Shown in pieces: positions 50,597 through 59,674 of a stretch of DNA of 64,000 bases. The stretch covers positions 1 through 64,000 of the forward strand of contig CALRJY020000031.1 in the NCBI GenBank assembly GCA_943367715.1, in the 5' to 3' direction. The translations under genes and the position numbers were made by a program. The notes beneath the pieces were generated by a model. That model was not told where the DNA came from, did not search any database, and saw nothing but the letters and a program-made list of their open reading frames with translations. Numbering within the stretch: position 1 is the first letter of the stretch; the number at the start of each line of letters is the position of its first letter. The DNA is from JAEYXS01 sp943367715. GTDB lineage: Bacteria > Verrucomicrobiota > Verrucomicrobiia > Limisphaerales > JAEYXS01.

Positions 50597-51705
50597 GGCT
50601 TGAGCTGGTGATGCAGATGGTGGATGAAAGCAGCATTGTCACAACAAAGGTAGTGCATGGCACCACCCATGCGAGCGTAGCTCTTGCAGAAGCGGAGGTA
50701 GTAAGCCGGGTTGGATTTCGGCGGCTCTCCCTGTGTCCAATCCCAACTGCCGCCTTCCTGCAGGTCCACTACGTAGATCGAATGGTTCTGCACGATAGGC
50801 CGACCTGCTTGAATCCGGAGATTGTTCACGCAACTGATGCTTTTCTCAAACACTTGCGGCCCCATGATGGCGGAACCAACGGAGAGAACGACGCCTCCAT
50901 CCAGATGCTCCACCGATCCGGAGAAAAGTTTGAAATCAAGCTCGGCGGCCCGGCCCACCGCTGAACCGCTGAAAATGGGATGATTGGTGATGATGTCGTA
51001 GCCAATGCCGGGGTGAACTGTCATCGGCACCTGATGCTTCCAGGCAGCGGCGAGGATGGAGGCTTGCTTCCATTGGTGCTGCACAGCGATGCGTCCCCCT
51101 TGGTAACGCTGCTTCTGCATCATGCGCAAGAGGTCGGCGCGAGCCGCCGTCAGGGAGTGGGCAGGCATGGTGCGTATCTGCGCTTCGAGTTCGGCGGGCG
51201 AGGGCAGGGTGGTTCCGTCCTCTTGGATAAAGCGGGCCAGACTGTTACCGTAACCAAGTCCATCCAGCGCGCCGCTCATCAACGCGAGATGGATATTCCG
51301 GCTGGTCTCATCCCAGGTTCCAAAATTGCCGTTGGCCACGCCGTCTCGCACGCTTTCCGTGGAGCGGCCCAGCCATGAATATTCCCAGTCATGAATCGTT
51401 CCTGCGCCGTTTGTTGCGATATGGGTGAGCCAGCCGGCTTGCATCAATTGCGCGAGGATTTGCGCCGCTCCGTTGCGGAGCAGATGCGCGCCGTAGATGA
51501 GCATGACCGATTTGCCGTTCTCGCGGGCGCGCCTGATATCTGCGGCGCAGCGCTCGATCAATTGCAAGTTCCAGCCCGAGGCCGCTGCGGGCTGACCTTC
51601 GGGTGACAGCAGAATCTCTTCAACGCTGGTAAGACTCTTTCGGGTCGCGAGCGGAAATACACGCACGCGTTCCAAGTCCAGCGGTTTCACGTCAACGGGG
51701 ATCAT
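50593..51705 (-). CDS. Deoxyhypusine-synthase-like protein of unknown function
   Basis: A 370-residue protein, probably a Rossmann-type fold. The segment VMLIYGAHLLRNGAAQILAQLMQAGWLTHIATNGAGTIHDWE is in the style of deoxyhypusine-synthase-like enzymes (NAD-site NGAG.IHD). HPGIGYDIITNHP and VLSVGSAIMGPQVFEKS follow. The classic catalytic lysine motif of eukaryotic DHS is not seen, so the reaction must differ. It lies between a HAD hydrolase (57-base gap) and a PfkB kinase (four-base overlap). A joint nucleotide- or sugar-modifying role with them is inference. Confidence 0.65.
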   Translation of the reverse strand: MIPVDVKPLDLERVRVFPLATRKSLTSVEEILLSPEGQPAAASGWNLQLIERCAADIRRARENGKSVMLIYGAHLLRNGAAQILAQLMQAGWLTHIATNGAGTIHDWEYSWLGRSTESVRDGVANGNFGTWDETSRNIHLALMSGALDGLGYGNSLARFIQEDGTTLPSPAELEAQIRTMPAHSLTAARADLLRMMQKQRYQGGRIAVQHQWKQASILAAAWKHQVPMTVHPGIGYDIITNHPIFSGSAVGRAAELDFKLFSGSVEHLDGGVVLSVGSAIMGPQVFEKSISCVNNLRIQAGRPIVQNHSIYVVDLQEGGSWDWTQGEPPKSNPAYYLRFCKSYARMGGAMHYLCCDNAAFIHHLHHQLKP

Positions 51706-51762
51706 CGGGGAAAAGCATGCCGGGTTTGAGACGGTTTGTCAGCATCTATGCATCACGATGCA

Positions 51763-52605
51763 TCAGTGCGAAAACAGCAGTTCAATCAGCTTTCCAGCGT
51801 ATCGGTAGTCGGGAATGACCACGTGCGCGCCGGCTTTGACCAGGTGTGTTTGTTTGTTAGGATCGAGCCGTCCGCTGCCATTCGCAGATTCATCACTGGC
51901 CACGGCTACCGCCAGTCCGCCCAGATGCCGCGTGTCCATGATCTCCACGGCACCGTCGCCGAAGCACATGAGCTGGCCGGGGGAAAGAGAGTAATCACTG
52001 ACGATCTGCTCGAAGACCGCGCGTTTGGTGAAACCCGGTTTCAGATCTTCTGGTCCATAGATGCGAACATCTAAAAACTCGGCGATGCCCAAGGCTTCAG
52101 ACTCGATCAACAGATGGGGACGAGCCGTGCCGCTCAACAAATGAATCACGACGCCCCGATCACGCAGCAAGGTGAGGATGGCGCGTGCCTCATGCACGAG
52201 ATAATGATCGCGGCGTCCCGGGTTCGTGAGGATATCGTGCAGACGTTCGGCGATCTTGGTCCTGAGCCGCCTTTGGAAATCCAAATTGTAGTTGTCTGGT
52301 GAATCAGGCTGGCGACCCTGCTTGGCTACTAAATCGGCCAGAAGCTGCATCTGATGGACCGTGGGCTTGCCGTTCAGGGCAAGGATTTCATGCAGGAGGA
52401 ATTGTTTCAGCCCGGCATCAGCTTCATGAGGGTAGGCTGAAAGCTGTTCCAAGAACTGTTCCAACATGATTTCAGCCCAGCCGCCGCGAACCAGTGAAAG
52501 CGTGCCGTCAAAGTCAAAAACAGCATGCCGTATGTCGGGAAAAGGAGTGAAATTTTCCGTGACCTGGATCTGCCAGTCGGATGGTAAAGTGCGGGCGCTG
52601 CTCAT
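51763..52605 (-). CDS. HAD-family hydrolase
   Basis: A 280-residue phosphatase-like protein. Motif I is AVFDFDGTLSLVRGGW (nucleophile D31 and acid D33), a helical cap holds the middle, and motif II is VIHLLSGTARPHLL. Motif III/IV is LMCFGDGAVEIMDTRHLGGLAVAV. It overlaps the prepilin peptidase gene by four bases (52602-52605) and precedes the deoxyhypusine-like and PfkB genes on the same strand. The substrate is unknown; a sugar phosphate would fit the kinase neighbour. Confidence 0.88.
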   Translation of the reverse strand: MSSARTLPSDWQIQVTENFTPFPDIRHAVFDFDGTLSLVRGGWAEIMLEQFLEQLSAYPHEADAGLKQFLLHEILALNGKPTVHQMQLLADLVAKQGRQPDSPDNYNLDFQRRLRTKIAERLHDILTNPGRRDHYLVHEARAILTLLRDRGVVIHLLSGTARPHLLIESEALGIAEFLDVRIYGPEDLKPGFTKRAVFEQIVSDYSLSPGQLMCFGDGAVEIMDTRHLGGLAVAVASDESANGSGRLDPNKQTHLVKAGAHVVIPDYRYAGKLIELLFSH

Positions 52606-53738
52606 GGCCCAGGGGTAATCATCAGTTCGGCGGCTGTGGGTCCCGGGATTTCAAACAGGCTCGCAAACCAGTCATTGCCTCCCACTAGCCAAATGACCGC
52701 TGCCAGTGCGATGTAAGGTCCGTAGGGTAAGCGACTGGACCAGTCCTTGCGTCCGGACAATATCAGGCTCACGCCGACGAAAGAACCGATCACCGCGCTG
52801 ACCATCAATGAAAAGACAACTGCCTGCCAGCCGAGGAAGGCGCCAATGCCTGCCATAAATTTCACATCACCAAAGCCCATCGCCTCACGTGGAAGCACCG
52901 CTTTGTCGGTGATGACCTCCATATGTTTCACGTTGATCGGGTCAAATTCATCTTCCCCCAGTTTCAACAGTTTTGGAGAAAGGCGGAGGGTTACGTTTTG
53001 GTAGCAACGGTCGATCATTTCCACACGTTTGGCTTCCAAGACAATAGTGTCGCGATCGCTGTAAAAAATATCTTCAAACGGTCTCACATCATCGGGCAGG
53101 TGCAAATGCGTCTCGGTGAAGATGAGCTTGGATGATTCTGGAAAAGCGAGCTTCTCGCGGCCGAAGAGGAGTTTGCCGAATTTGAGAATGCCATAAACAA
53201 TACCCGCGCCTGCCGCCAGGCCGATCATGCTGCGGAAGAGGGACTCGGGGCGGCTGGTCACATTATGCAATTCCGGCACGAGAATGGAGGCGACCAATCC
53301 TGCACCCATTCCACCAAAAGTGATTTCATCCGGAATGATGAAATGCTCGAAATCTATGAACGTCGCCACGATGAACCCGGCGAGCAAAATGGCATAAGCG
53401 ATAGCCACACCTGCTGATTGCGGGCCAAAACGGATCCAGGTCAGCAGGAACACCACACCCGTGAGCAGTTCCACCAGAAAATAGCGGATGGAGATGGGGC
53501 TCTTGCAATTGGCGCATTTGCCCCCCAGATACAGCCACGTGACGAGCGGGATATTTAAGAAAGCGGGAATCGCATGCTTGCAGTGCGGGCAATGGGAACG
53601 CGGCTGCACGATGCTCATACCCAGCGGCATGCGATAGATGCATACATTGAGGAAGCTGCCGATCATGCAGCCCAGCACAAAAGCCACTACTGACCAAAAA
53701 TTAAAAGGAACCGCGCTCCAGACTTCAGGGTCAAACAT
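52602..53738 (-). CDS. pilD: Prepilin peptidase with a large soluble insert
   Basis: Cleaves and N-methylates type IV pilin and type II secretion pseudopilins at the inner membrane. A 378-residue protein. The cytosolic zinc pairs C50/C53 (CPHC) and C75/C78 (CANC) follow the first helix (VVAFVLGCMIGSFLNVCIYR). The catalytic aspartates are D129 in TFIDFEHFIIPDE and D291 in GFGDVKFMAG. Between them, about 195-285, is a charged soluble stretch (FTETHLHLPDDVRPFEDIFYSDRD...RLSPKLLKLGEDE) that is absent from typical PilD. No pilus genes lie nearby; aroE is 29 bases upstream. Confidence 0.92.
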   Translation of the reverse strand: MFDPEVWSAVPFNFWSVVAFVLGCMIGSFLNVCIYRMPLGMSIVQPRSHCPHCKHAIPAFLNIPLVTWLYLGGKCANCKSPISIRYFLVELLTGVVFLLTWIRFGPQSAGVAIAYAILLAGFIVATFIDFEHFIIPDEITFGGMGAGLVASILVPELHNVTSRPESLFRSMIGLAAGAGIVYGILKFGKLLFGREKLAFPESSKLIFTETHLHLPDDVRPFEDIFYSDRDTIVLEAKRVEMIDRCYQNVTLRLSPKLLKLGEDEFDPINVKHMEVITDKAVLPREAMGFGDVKFMAGIGAFLGWQAVVFSLMVSAVIGSFVGVSLILSGRKDWSSRLPYGPYIALAAVIWLVGGNDWFASLFEIPGPTAAELMITPGP

Positions 53739-53767
53739 GGGTCAGTTAGTTTAAAATCAGTATTAAA

Positions 53768-54682
53768 TTAATGTGCCGCACCATAGACATGCGCCAGTAA
53801 TGCAGCTCGCATGGGTTCGATTGGAGCCGTTTTACCAGTCCAGATTTCCAGTGCCTTGGCTCCTTGGTAGAGCAGCATGCCCACTCCGTTGGAGGTGCGG
53901 CAACCGGCAGCTTTCGCTGCCTGCAGGAATGGCGTTTCCGCCGGACGATAAATCATGTCGTAAGCATAACGGGCACGGTCCAAGCCGAACAGAGCCAAAT
54001 CTACGGGCAGGGGATCGCCTGCTTTCAAGCCGAGCGAGGTGGCGTTCAGGATCAAGTCCACATAGCCTTCTGCGGGGTACCCCACCGAGACGGTGACTTC
54101 CGGGAAACGCCGTCCAATCTCTTCGGCCAGCTCTTGGGCCTTGCTCGCCGTGCGATTCACCAGATGCAAATTTCCGACCCCCTCATCCGCCAGTTTCAGT
54201 GCGGCGGTGCGACCGGCACCACCGGCTCCGAGCAATACGACACGAGAGCCGCTCAACTCAAAGCCCAGGTCTTTTCTCAAAGAGCGGGTGATGGCATCCG
54301 CATCGGTGTTAAAGCCGCGAGTACGGATTTCGGTGATGTCAGCAGTTGGCACTTGAGCCAAGGGCAGCCATTCGCCCTTCATATTGGTTTCGAAACGGAT
54401 AGTATTTACTGCACCCCACGTGGATGCAGAGACATCTAGTTCATCCACGATATCAAGGGCGAGGACCTTGTGCGGCACCGTCAGGTTGAGCCCGATATAT
54501 TTCATCGCCGCCGCTCCAGTGATGGCCTGCTTAAGCGATTCCGGGGCGACATCGAACGCCAGATAACGCCAGTTCAATCCCAGAGCGGCGATGCCGGCAT
54601 TCTGCATCGCCGGGGAGGCCGAGTGGGCGATGGGATGCCCATACACTGCGCAAAAGCGTGTAGTGGCATCTATTGACTGCAT
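53768..54682 (-). CDS. aroE: Shikimate dehydrogenase
   Basis: Reduces 3-dehydroshikimate with NADPH in aromatic amino-acid synthesis. A 304-residue protein with the substrate-binding motif CAVYGHPIAHSASPAMQNAGIAALGLNWRY, the catalytic Lys/Asp pair in GLNLTVPHKVLALDIVDELD, the Rossmann motif VVLLGAGGAGRTAALKLADEG, NRTASKAQEL and NATSLGLKAGDPLP. The reading frame is open further upstream to 54817, but the added residues are Arg/Pro-rich, and the ATG at 54682 fits the family start. It is read with the prepilin peptidase downstream. Confidence 0.94.
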   Translation of the reverse strand: MQSIDATTRFCAVYGHPIAHSASPAMQNAGIAALGLNWRYLAFDVAPESLKQAITGAAAMKYIGLNLTVPHKVLALDIVDELDVSASTWGAVNTIRFETNMKGEWLPLAQVPTADITEIRTRGFNTDADAITRSLRKDLGFELSGSRVVLLGAGGAGRTAALKLADEGVGNLHLVNRTASKAQELAEEIGRRFPEVTVSVGYPAEGYVDLILNATSLGLKAGDPLPVDLALFGLDRARYAYDMIYRPAETPFLQAAKAAGCRTSNGVGMLLYQGAKALEIWTGKTAPIEPMRAALLAHVYGAAH

Positions 54683-54758
54683 ATCTGCGGCGGACACGGG
54701 CGGAGCATAGGTGGGAAGGCCGGTGGCTTCAAAGCCGAAAAATTCCCCCGGTGGTATC

Positions 54759-57700
54759 TCATGGCGTCCCGGTATCCTTCGGGGGCCGGGTCTTCGCAGC
54801 CTCGGTGAGCACCTCATGCACCGCTCGTAACAAAATTTCCGCAGAAAACGGCTTGGCCAGGAAATGTTCTACTCCAGCAGCAGTGGCGCGGCCGATATTG
54901 ATGCTTTCCGCCAAGCCACTGGAGGCGATGATCGGTTGCCGTGCATTCAACTGGCGCAATTTTCCAATCATTGCGGGACCATCCATCACCGGCATCATCA
55001 TGTCTGTGATGATGGCCTGGATGCGTTTTGCTTCCTTTTGATAAAGGGCCAATCCATCAGCCCCGTTTTCTGCCGTCAGCACGGTGTATCCGTAGGCTTC
55101 CAACGTGTTCTTCACCACCGAGCGGACGGCATTTTCGTCATCAACTACCATGATGCATTCACCGTGCCCCCGGGGGATGCTGGTGGTCGCAGTCAACGGA
55201 CCTCCTTCAGCCTGCTGGTTGCTGGTAGGCAGAAAGACGTGGAAACGGCTGCCTCTTTCCAGGGCGCTCTCTACGTGAATGAACCCGCCGTGACTGCGCA
55301 CAATAGCCAGCACCGTCGAGAGTCCGAGGCCCGTGCCCTTGCCGATCTCTTTGGTCGTGAAAAACGGTTCGAATATTTTCCCCAACACCTCATGGGGAAT
55401 ACCCGTGCCGGTGTCTTCCACGCTGAACCGCACAAAAAATCCAGTCTGGGCGTTCTCCATCTGTGCGGCTTTGTCCGCATCGATCTCCACATTCTCCGCG
55501 AGGAGCGTCAACGTGCCTCCGTGCGGCATCGCATCGCGGGCGTTCACGCACAGGTTGAGCAGAACCTGATGCAATTGCGTCGGATCGCCAGATACCAAGC
55601 CCGGTTCACCTGTGCGCGGGCACCGGATGACAATCGATTTCGGAAAGGTCTCTTTGACGATCTTCGAGACTTCCTTGATCAGGTAGGAAGGATTGATGCT
55701 GACGCGACGGCCGCCGACACCGCGGGCAAAAGAAAGCACCTGACGGACGAGGTCCGCTCCTCGATGCGCGCTGGTATCCATCTGGTTCAGCAATTCCATG
55801 TCCTCCTTGCTGCGCGTCGAGAGTTTCAGCAGATCGATGGACATGATGATCGGTGCCAGCACATTGTTCAGGTCATGTGCGATGCCACCGGCCAGCGTGC
55901 CGATGCTTTCCATCCGCTGCGCCCGGAGGAACTGTGCTTCCAGCCGTTTTTTTTCTGTCATGTCCGTGTTGATCGTTAGCACGGATTTCGGATGTCCTTT
56001 CTCGTCCCGTAAAAGGGTCCAACGCGCTTCCACCGTGAGTTCGCGGCCTGCCCGGGTGAAGTGATGCAACTCCCCGGACCATTCGCCAAGGTCGAGCAGC
56101 TTGTGCATGGCGCTGAGGTAGGCCGCTTCATCGCGGTAGAATAATTCCAATACCGGTCGGCCCAGAGTTTCAGCGGGACTCCAACCGTACATCCGGGTGG
56201 CACCTTGGTTCCAATACGTCACCACACCACGCAGATCCCGCACAATGATGGCATCCTGTGCCTGGTCCAGCAGGGCCGCCTGTTCCGCGATCTTGTCCTG
56301 AGATTGACGGATATCTGTGATGTCCGTGATGAACCCTTCCAGAAACTCCAGTTTGCCCTCCGCCGATTGGATGCCGATGCCCCGTTCCCAGACGCTGCGC
56401 TCGGTGCCATCGGCCGTGACGATGCGGTAGGCCAGTTCAAATTGCCGTCCTTGCCTGAGTCCCGCGTAGATTTCATCCCGCACCCGGGTCCGGTCTTCGG
56501 GGTGGGTGACCTCCTCGTAGCTTACGCGTCGGTTGCCGATCAAATCCTCCGGCGCATAACCGGTCAGTTGCAAACAACCGCGACTGACGAACTCCATCGT
56601 CCAATGCTCGTCGATCCGGCAGCGATAAGCCATGCCCACGAGGTTGCTGAACAATGTTTCCAGCACGCGTTGATTCTCCCGCATGCGTTCTTCAGCGGAA
56701 CGACGTTCATGGATATCGATCAGCGAACCCGCCATCTGATGCGCCTTGCCCTCAGCATCGTACGTCGCCTGGCCGGAGGCGTGAAACCAGCGGTATTCGC
56801 CGCTCTTGATGCGCACCCGGTACTCGTTTTCACAGGGGGCCCGTTGGCTGACGTGCTCGGCTACTGACTGGCGCATCCGGGGGACATCATCAGGATGCAA
56901 TCGTTCCACAAATGAGTTGAAGTGATTAGGAAATTCCTCTTCAGAAAGACCCAGCATCTCCCGGAAACGGGAGGAGAAATAGCATTCATCCGTGTCCAGG
57001 TTCCAGTCCCACAAACCTGCACCCGAGCCCGCCAGCACCAGTTCATAGCGCTTTTGACTGCGTTGTAATTCTTCCTCGGCTGTTTTGCGGGCGTGGATGT
57101 CCAGATGGGTTCCCGTCATCCGCAATGGCTGGCATTGCGAGGACCATTCTGTTACTCGCCCTCGGGACTCGACCCACCGCCAGCCACCATTCTTTGTCCG
57201 TAGGCGAAACTCCACGTTGTATTGTTTTGTCCTGCCGCTGAAGTGCTCACTCAACGCTTTCTCGGCGGACGGAGCGTCTTCGGGATGCAGCAAATTCCGC
57301 CAGGTCGCGACAGTATTAGGCAGTTCCGTGACCTCATAACCGAGCATCGTTATCCAGCGGTCACCATAAATGACATTGCCCGTGGTTATGTCCCAGTCCC
57401 ACAGGCCCATGTCCGCCCCGCGCAAGGCCAGCTCCAGCCGCTCTTCGATTAATTTTCTTTGCCGGATATCGCGCGCCGTCACCAGCACACGGTTATGTTC
57501 ACCCAATTGCGCGTACCGGAGGTTTACCTCCACCCAGAAAAGCGTTCCGCTGCGATGCCTTGCTCGCCACTCGAAGATTTGTGGTCCTTCTACGCGCGCC
57601 CGCTGGATCCACTTCATCGCCTCCTCATGAGTGTAGGGACCTGTTCCAGAACTCAAGTCTCCCACCTTCAGGCGTTTTATCTCTTCCTTAGTCCAGCCGT

Positions 57701-58712
57701 ACATTTCCACGGTGCGCTCGTTCACGTCCATGATGGCTCCAGTCTCGCTGTCGTGGATGAAAATGCCGTCGTTCACCAGATCAAAAGCTCCCTGCAGCCG
57801 CTCTTCGTTCTGCTTCAGCGCCCCCAAGGCATCGTGGAGCCTTTTCTGGTTCAAGTGATGGCTTACGACCACGGCTGCCAGATGTGATGCCGCATCGAGG
57901 ATCGCCTCTTCGTAGGGTTGTGGTGCCCGTTCTTCACGGTAGTAAATACCGAAGGTTCCGAGCGGTCTGCCATCTTCCGCGTAAAACGGCGTGGACCAGC
58001 AGGCTCGATATCCTAAAGGCAGAATAAGTAACCGGTAATCTGCCCAGAGCGGGTCCGAATTGATATCCTTCGTCACTACTCGCCGCGTGTGAAATAAGGC
58101 AGAACCACAGGAACCGACTGTGGGGCCGATGGCCAATCCATCCAGCGCCAGATTGTAAGCTTCAGGCAGGCTGGGTGCAGCCCCGTGACGAAGACATTTC
58201 TTCACCGGATCGAGCAACAGGATGGAGCCCGTCGCTCCCGCCAGGACGCTTTCAATCAGTGTCACGAGGCCGTTCAGTACTTCGCCCTGGGGTTTGCCCC
58301 GGGCCAGCATCTCCAGAATGTGCACCTGCTGGGCGGCGAACTGGTCCACAATCTCTGTGAACACACTGCGGATACTCACCAGATAGACCCCGTCACCTTG
58401 ATACGTGGCTTGGAGTTCTACCGGTATGAAGTCGCCTCGCTGACCTTCCAGTTGAGTCCTTACAGCCTGGGATTTCTGCTGGCTCTGTTCCAGCCAGTTA
58501 ACCAACGGAGGGTGCTGATTTCCTGGCCACTTGAGGTGATTGGCCAGTTCATGGCCTTGGCAACCCTCAGGTCCGAAGAGATCACCGACGTTTCCTTCCG
58601 CATGCTGGACCAGTCCCGAGCTGTCCAAATGAAGAAAGCAGATGAATGCGGGCTGGGAGTGCCATTCCTTCAACTTGCTGCTGGCATTCGTGTCTGGATG
58701 GGAGTTGGTCAC
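54759..58712 (-). CDS. Hybrid sensor histidine kinase with GAF and multiple PAS domains
   Basis: About 1317 residues, soluble (no membrane helix). Order: an N-terminal PAS-like segment (ICFLHLDSSGLVQHAEG), a GAF domain (about 140-300, with TVGSCGSALF and YRACWSTPFYAEDGRPLGTFGIYY) and five PAS/PAC units (about 325-930, e.g. YGWTKEEIKRLKVGDLSSG, LHPEDAP, YEEVTHPEDR). HisKA follows with phosphoacceptor H946 in GGIAHDLNNV, then HATPase (NARDAMPHGGTLTL; FEPFFTTKEIGKGTGLGLSTV) and a C-terminal receiver with D1237 in TDMMMPVMDG. The frame extends upstream to 59114, but that part is repeat-like. GTG 58712 has AAGGA seven bases before it and begins the conserved protein. Confidence 0.92.
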   Translation of the reverse strand: MTNSHPDTNASSKLKEWHSQPAFICFLHLDSSGLVQHAEGNVGDLFGPEGCQGHELANHLKWPGNQHPPLVNWLEQSQQKSQAVRTQLEGQRGDFIPVELQATYQGDGVYLVSIRSVFTEIVDQFAAQQVHILEMLARGKPQGEVLNGLVTLIESVLAGATGSILLLDPVKKCLRHGAAPSLPEAYNLALDGLAIGPTVGSCGSALFHTRRVVTKDINSDPLWADYRLLILPLGYRACWSTPFYAEDGRPLGTFGIYYREERAPQPYEEAILDAASHLAAVVVSHHLNQKRLHDALGALKQNEERLQGAFDLVNDGIFIHDSETGAIMDVNERTVEMYGWTKEEIKRLKVGDLSSGTGPYTHEEAMKWIQRARVEGPQIFEWRARHRSGTLFWVEVNLRYAQLGEHNRVLVTARDIRQRKLIEERLELALRGADMGLWDWDITTGNVIYGDRWITMLGYEVTELPNTVATWRNLLHPEDAPSAEKALSEHFSGRTKQYNVEFRLRTKNGGWRWVESRGRVTEWSSQCQPLRMTGTHLDIHARKTAEEELQRSQKRYELVLAGSGAGLWDWNLDTDECYFSSRFREMLGLSEEEFPNHFNSFVERLHPDDVPRMRQSVAEHVSQRAPCENEYRVRIKSGEYRWFHASGQATYDAEGKAHQMAGSLIDIHERRSAEERMRENQRVLETLFSNLVGMAYRCRIDEHWTMEFVSRGCLQLTGYAPEDLIGNRRVSYEEVTHPEDRTRVRDEIYAGLRQGRQFELAYRIVTADGTERSVWERGIGIQSAEGKLEFLEGFITDITDIRQSQDKIAEQAALLDQAQDAIIVRDLRGVVTYWNQGATRMYGWSPAETLGRPVLELFYRDEAAYLSAMHKLLDLGEWSGELHHFTRAGRELTVEARWTLLRDEKGHPKSVLTINTDMTEKKRLEAQFLRAQRMESIGTLAGGIAHDLNNVLAPIIMSIDLLKLSTRSKEDMELLNQMDTSAHRGADLVRQVLSFARGVGGRRVSINPSYLIKEVSKIVKETFPKSIVIRCPRTGEPGLVSGDPTQLHQVLLNLCVNARDAMPHGGTLTLLAENVEIDADKAAQMENAQTGFFVRFSVEDTGTGIPHEVLGKIFEPFFTTKEIGKGTGLGLSTVLAIVRSHGGFIHVESALERGSRFHVFLPTSNQQAEGGPLTATTSIPRGHGECIMVVDDENAVRSVVKNTLEAYGYTVLTAENGADGLALYQKEAKRIQAIITDMMMPVMDGPAMIGKLRQLNARQPIIASSGLAESINIGRATAAGVEHFLAKPFSAEILLRAVHEVLTEAAKTRPPKDTGTP

Positions 58713-59133
58713 GGGACTTTCCTTCGTCTGGCTACGACAAGGGTGAGTATAGCTGTTTGCAAGTCGTCGGGACTCTACCCCGCTTCCCGCCAAAGGTAAA
58801 ATACCCTTTTGTAGAGGTTGCGGGTGGCTTCCTGCCGCCTTTAGCTCGCGTGTTCCGCTCCCGGCGGTCTTTCTTTCGCTTTCGACTGTCCTTAAGTCGT
58901 TCATACGCGTTGAATTTGGCAGATTATTCAGGGGACCGTTAGTCTTCGGCTCGCTGTAAAGCACTACGCTCACACAAATTTCATAAAACGCTCTTTTCCC
59001 GTCGGAGTTCCGCCTGCTGACGTCTTTCCTCATTCTGCTTACGAAGTTGGATGTCGGTTGCTCTATGCTCCCCTTCACGACAGGAAAAACTTCCCTCTTT
59101 GAACTTCTTCCCATCCTGAGCTACTATCCTCGG
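58713..59133. other. Divergent intergenic region with a repeat motif
   Basis: Lies between the histidine kinase (minus) and sufT (plus). Bases 59043-59072 (GAAGTTGGATGTCGGTTGC, then TCTATGCTCCC) are repeat words related to those at 283-318 and 61638-61675. The 58810-58890 stretch is rich in short C/T- and G/C-blocks (TCCTGCCGCC, CCCGGCGG) but shows no gene. Promoters of both genes should be here; I cannot assign boxes. Confidence 0.5.
58717..58725 (-). promoter_or_regulatory. Ribosome-binding site deciding the histidine kinase start
   Basis: On the minus strand the sequence is GAAGGAAAG, with AAGGA ending seven bases before GTG 58712. This is one of the few clear Shine-Dalgarno sites in the window and argues against the longer frame that starts near 59114. 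Confidence 0.65.
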
Positions 59134-59670
59134 ATGCACGAAGTTACGACCGTTCTGTTAAAGCGAGAGTGTGAGGCCGTCCAGATCCCTGCGGGCAATG
59201 TAGTGACCCTGCCGCAAGGCTTGGAAGTGGACATCACCCAGACTCTCGGCGGCAGTATCACCGTGCGCGGGCAGGGGGCCTTGTTCCGCATTGCTCCGAA
59301 GGATGCCGATGCTCTCGGCATGTCCATGGATACCCAGACCATGGATTCCAATGCCGAATTGACCGACCCGATGATTTGGGAGGCGCTCAAGACCTGCTAC
59401 GATCCTGAGATCCCCGTGAACATCGTGGACTTGGGGTTGGTGTATGACATGGCCACGGAGACTTTGCCGAACGACAATAAAAAGGTTTTCGTGAAGATGA
59501 CGCTCACCGCTCCGGGGTGCGGCATGGGCCCCACCATAGCCCGAGATGCCCAGCAAAAGCTTTTGCTTCTGCCCAAGGTTGAAAACGCCGTCGTCGAGAT
59601 TGTTTGGGATCCGCCGTGGCACCAATCCATGATCACCGAGGACGGTCGTCGTATCTTGGGCTTGGAATGA
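59134..59670 (+). CDS. sufT: SufT-like iron-sulfur cluster assembly protein
   Basis: A 178-residue protein with a C-terminal MIP18/DUF59 domain (MIWEALKTCYDPEIPVNIVDLGLVYDM, then VKMTLTAPGCGMGPTIARDAQQKLL and VEIVWDPPWHQSMITEDGRRILGL), a perfect fit to SufT. The N-terminal ~80 residues (AVQIPAGNVVTLPQGLEVDITQTLGGSITVRG) form the small beta domain typical of this form. SufT assists Fe-S maturation under high demand. It stands four bases before the flavoprotein gene and apart from any suf operon seen here. ATG 59134 is chosen because it begins the family-like sequence. Confidence 0.9.
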   Translation: MHEVTTVLLKRECEAVQIPAGNVVTLPQGLEVDITQTLGGSITVRGQGALFRIAPKDADALGMSMDTQTMDSNAELTDPMIWEALKTCYDPEIPVNIVDLGLVYDMATETLPNDNKKVFVKMTLTAPGCGMGPTIARDAQQKLLLLPKVENAVVEIVWDPPWHQSMITEDGRRILGLE

Positions 59671-59674
59671 TGTC

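Noticed and set aside
54683..54817. N-terminal extension of aroE
   Set aside because: Arg/Pro-rich residues unlike the family; the ATG at 54682 fits the usual start.
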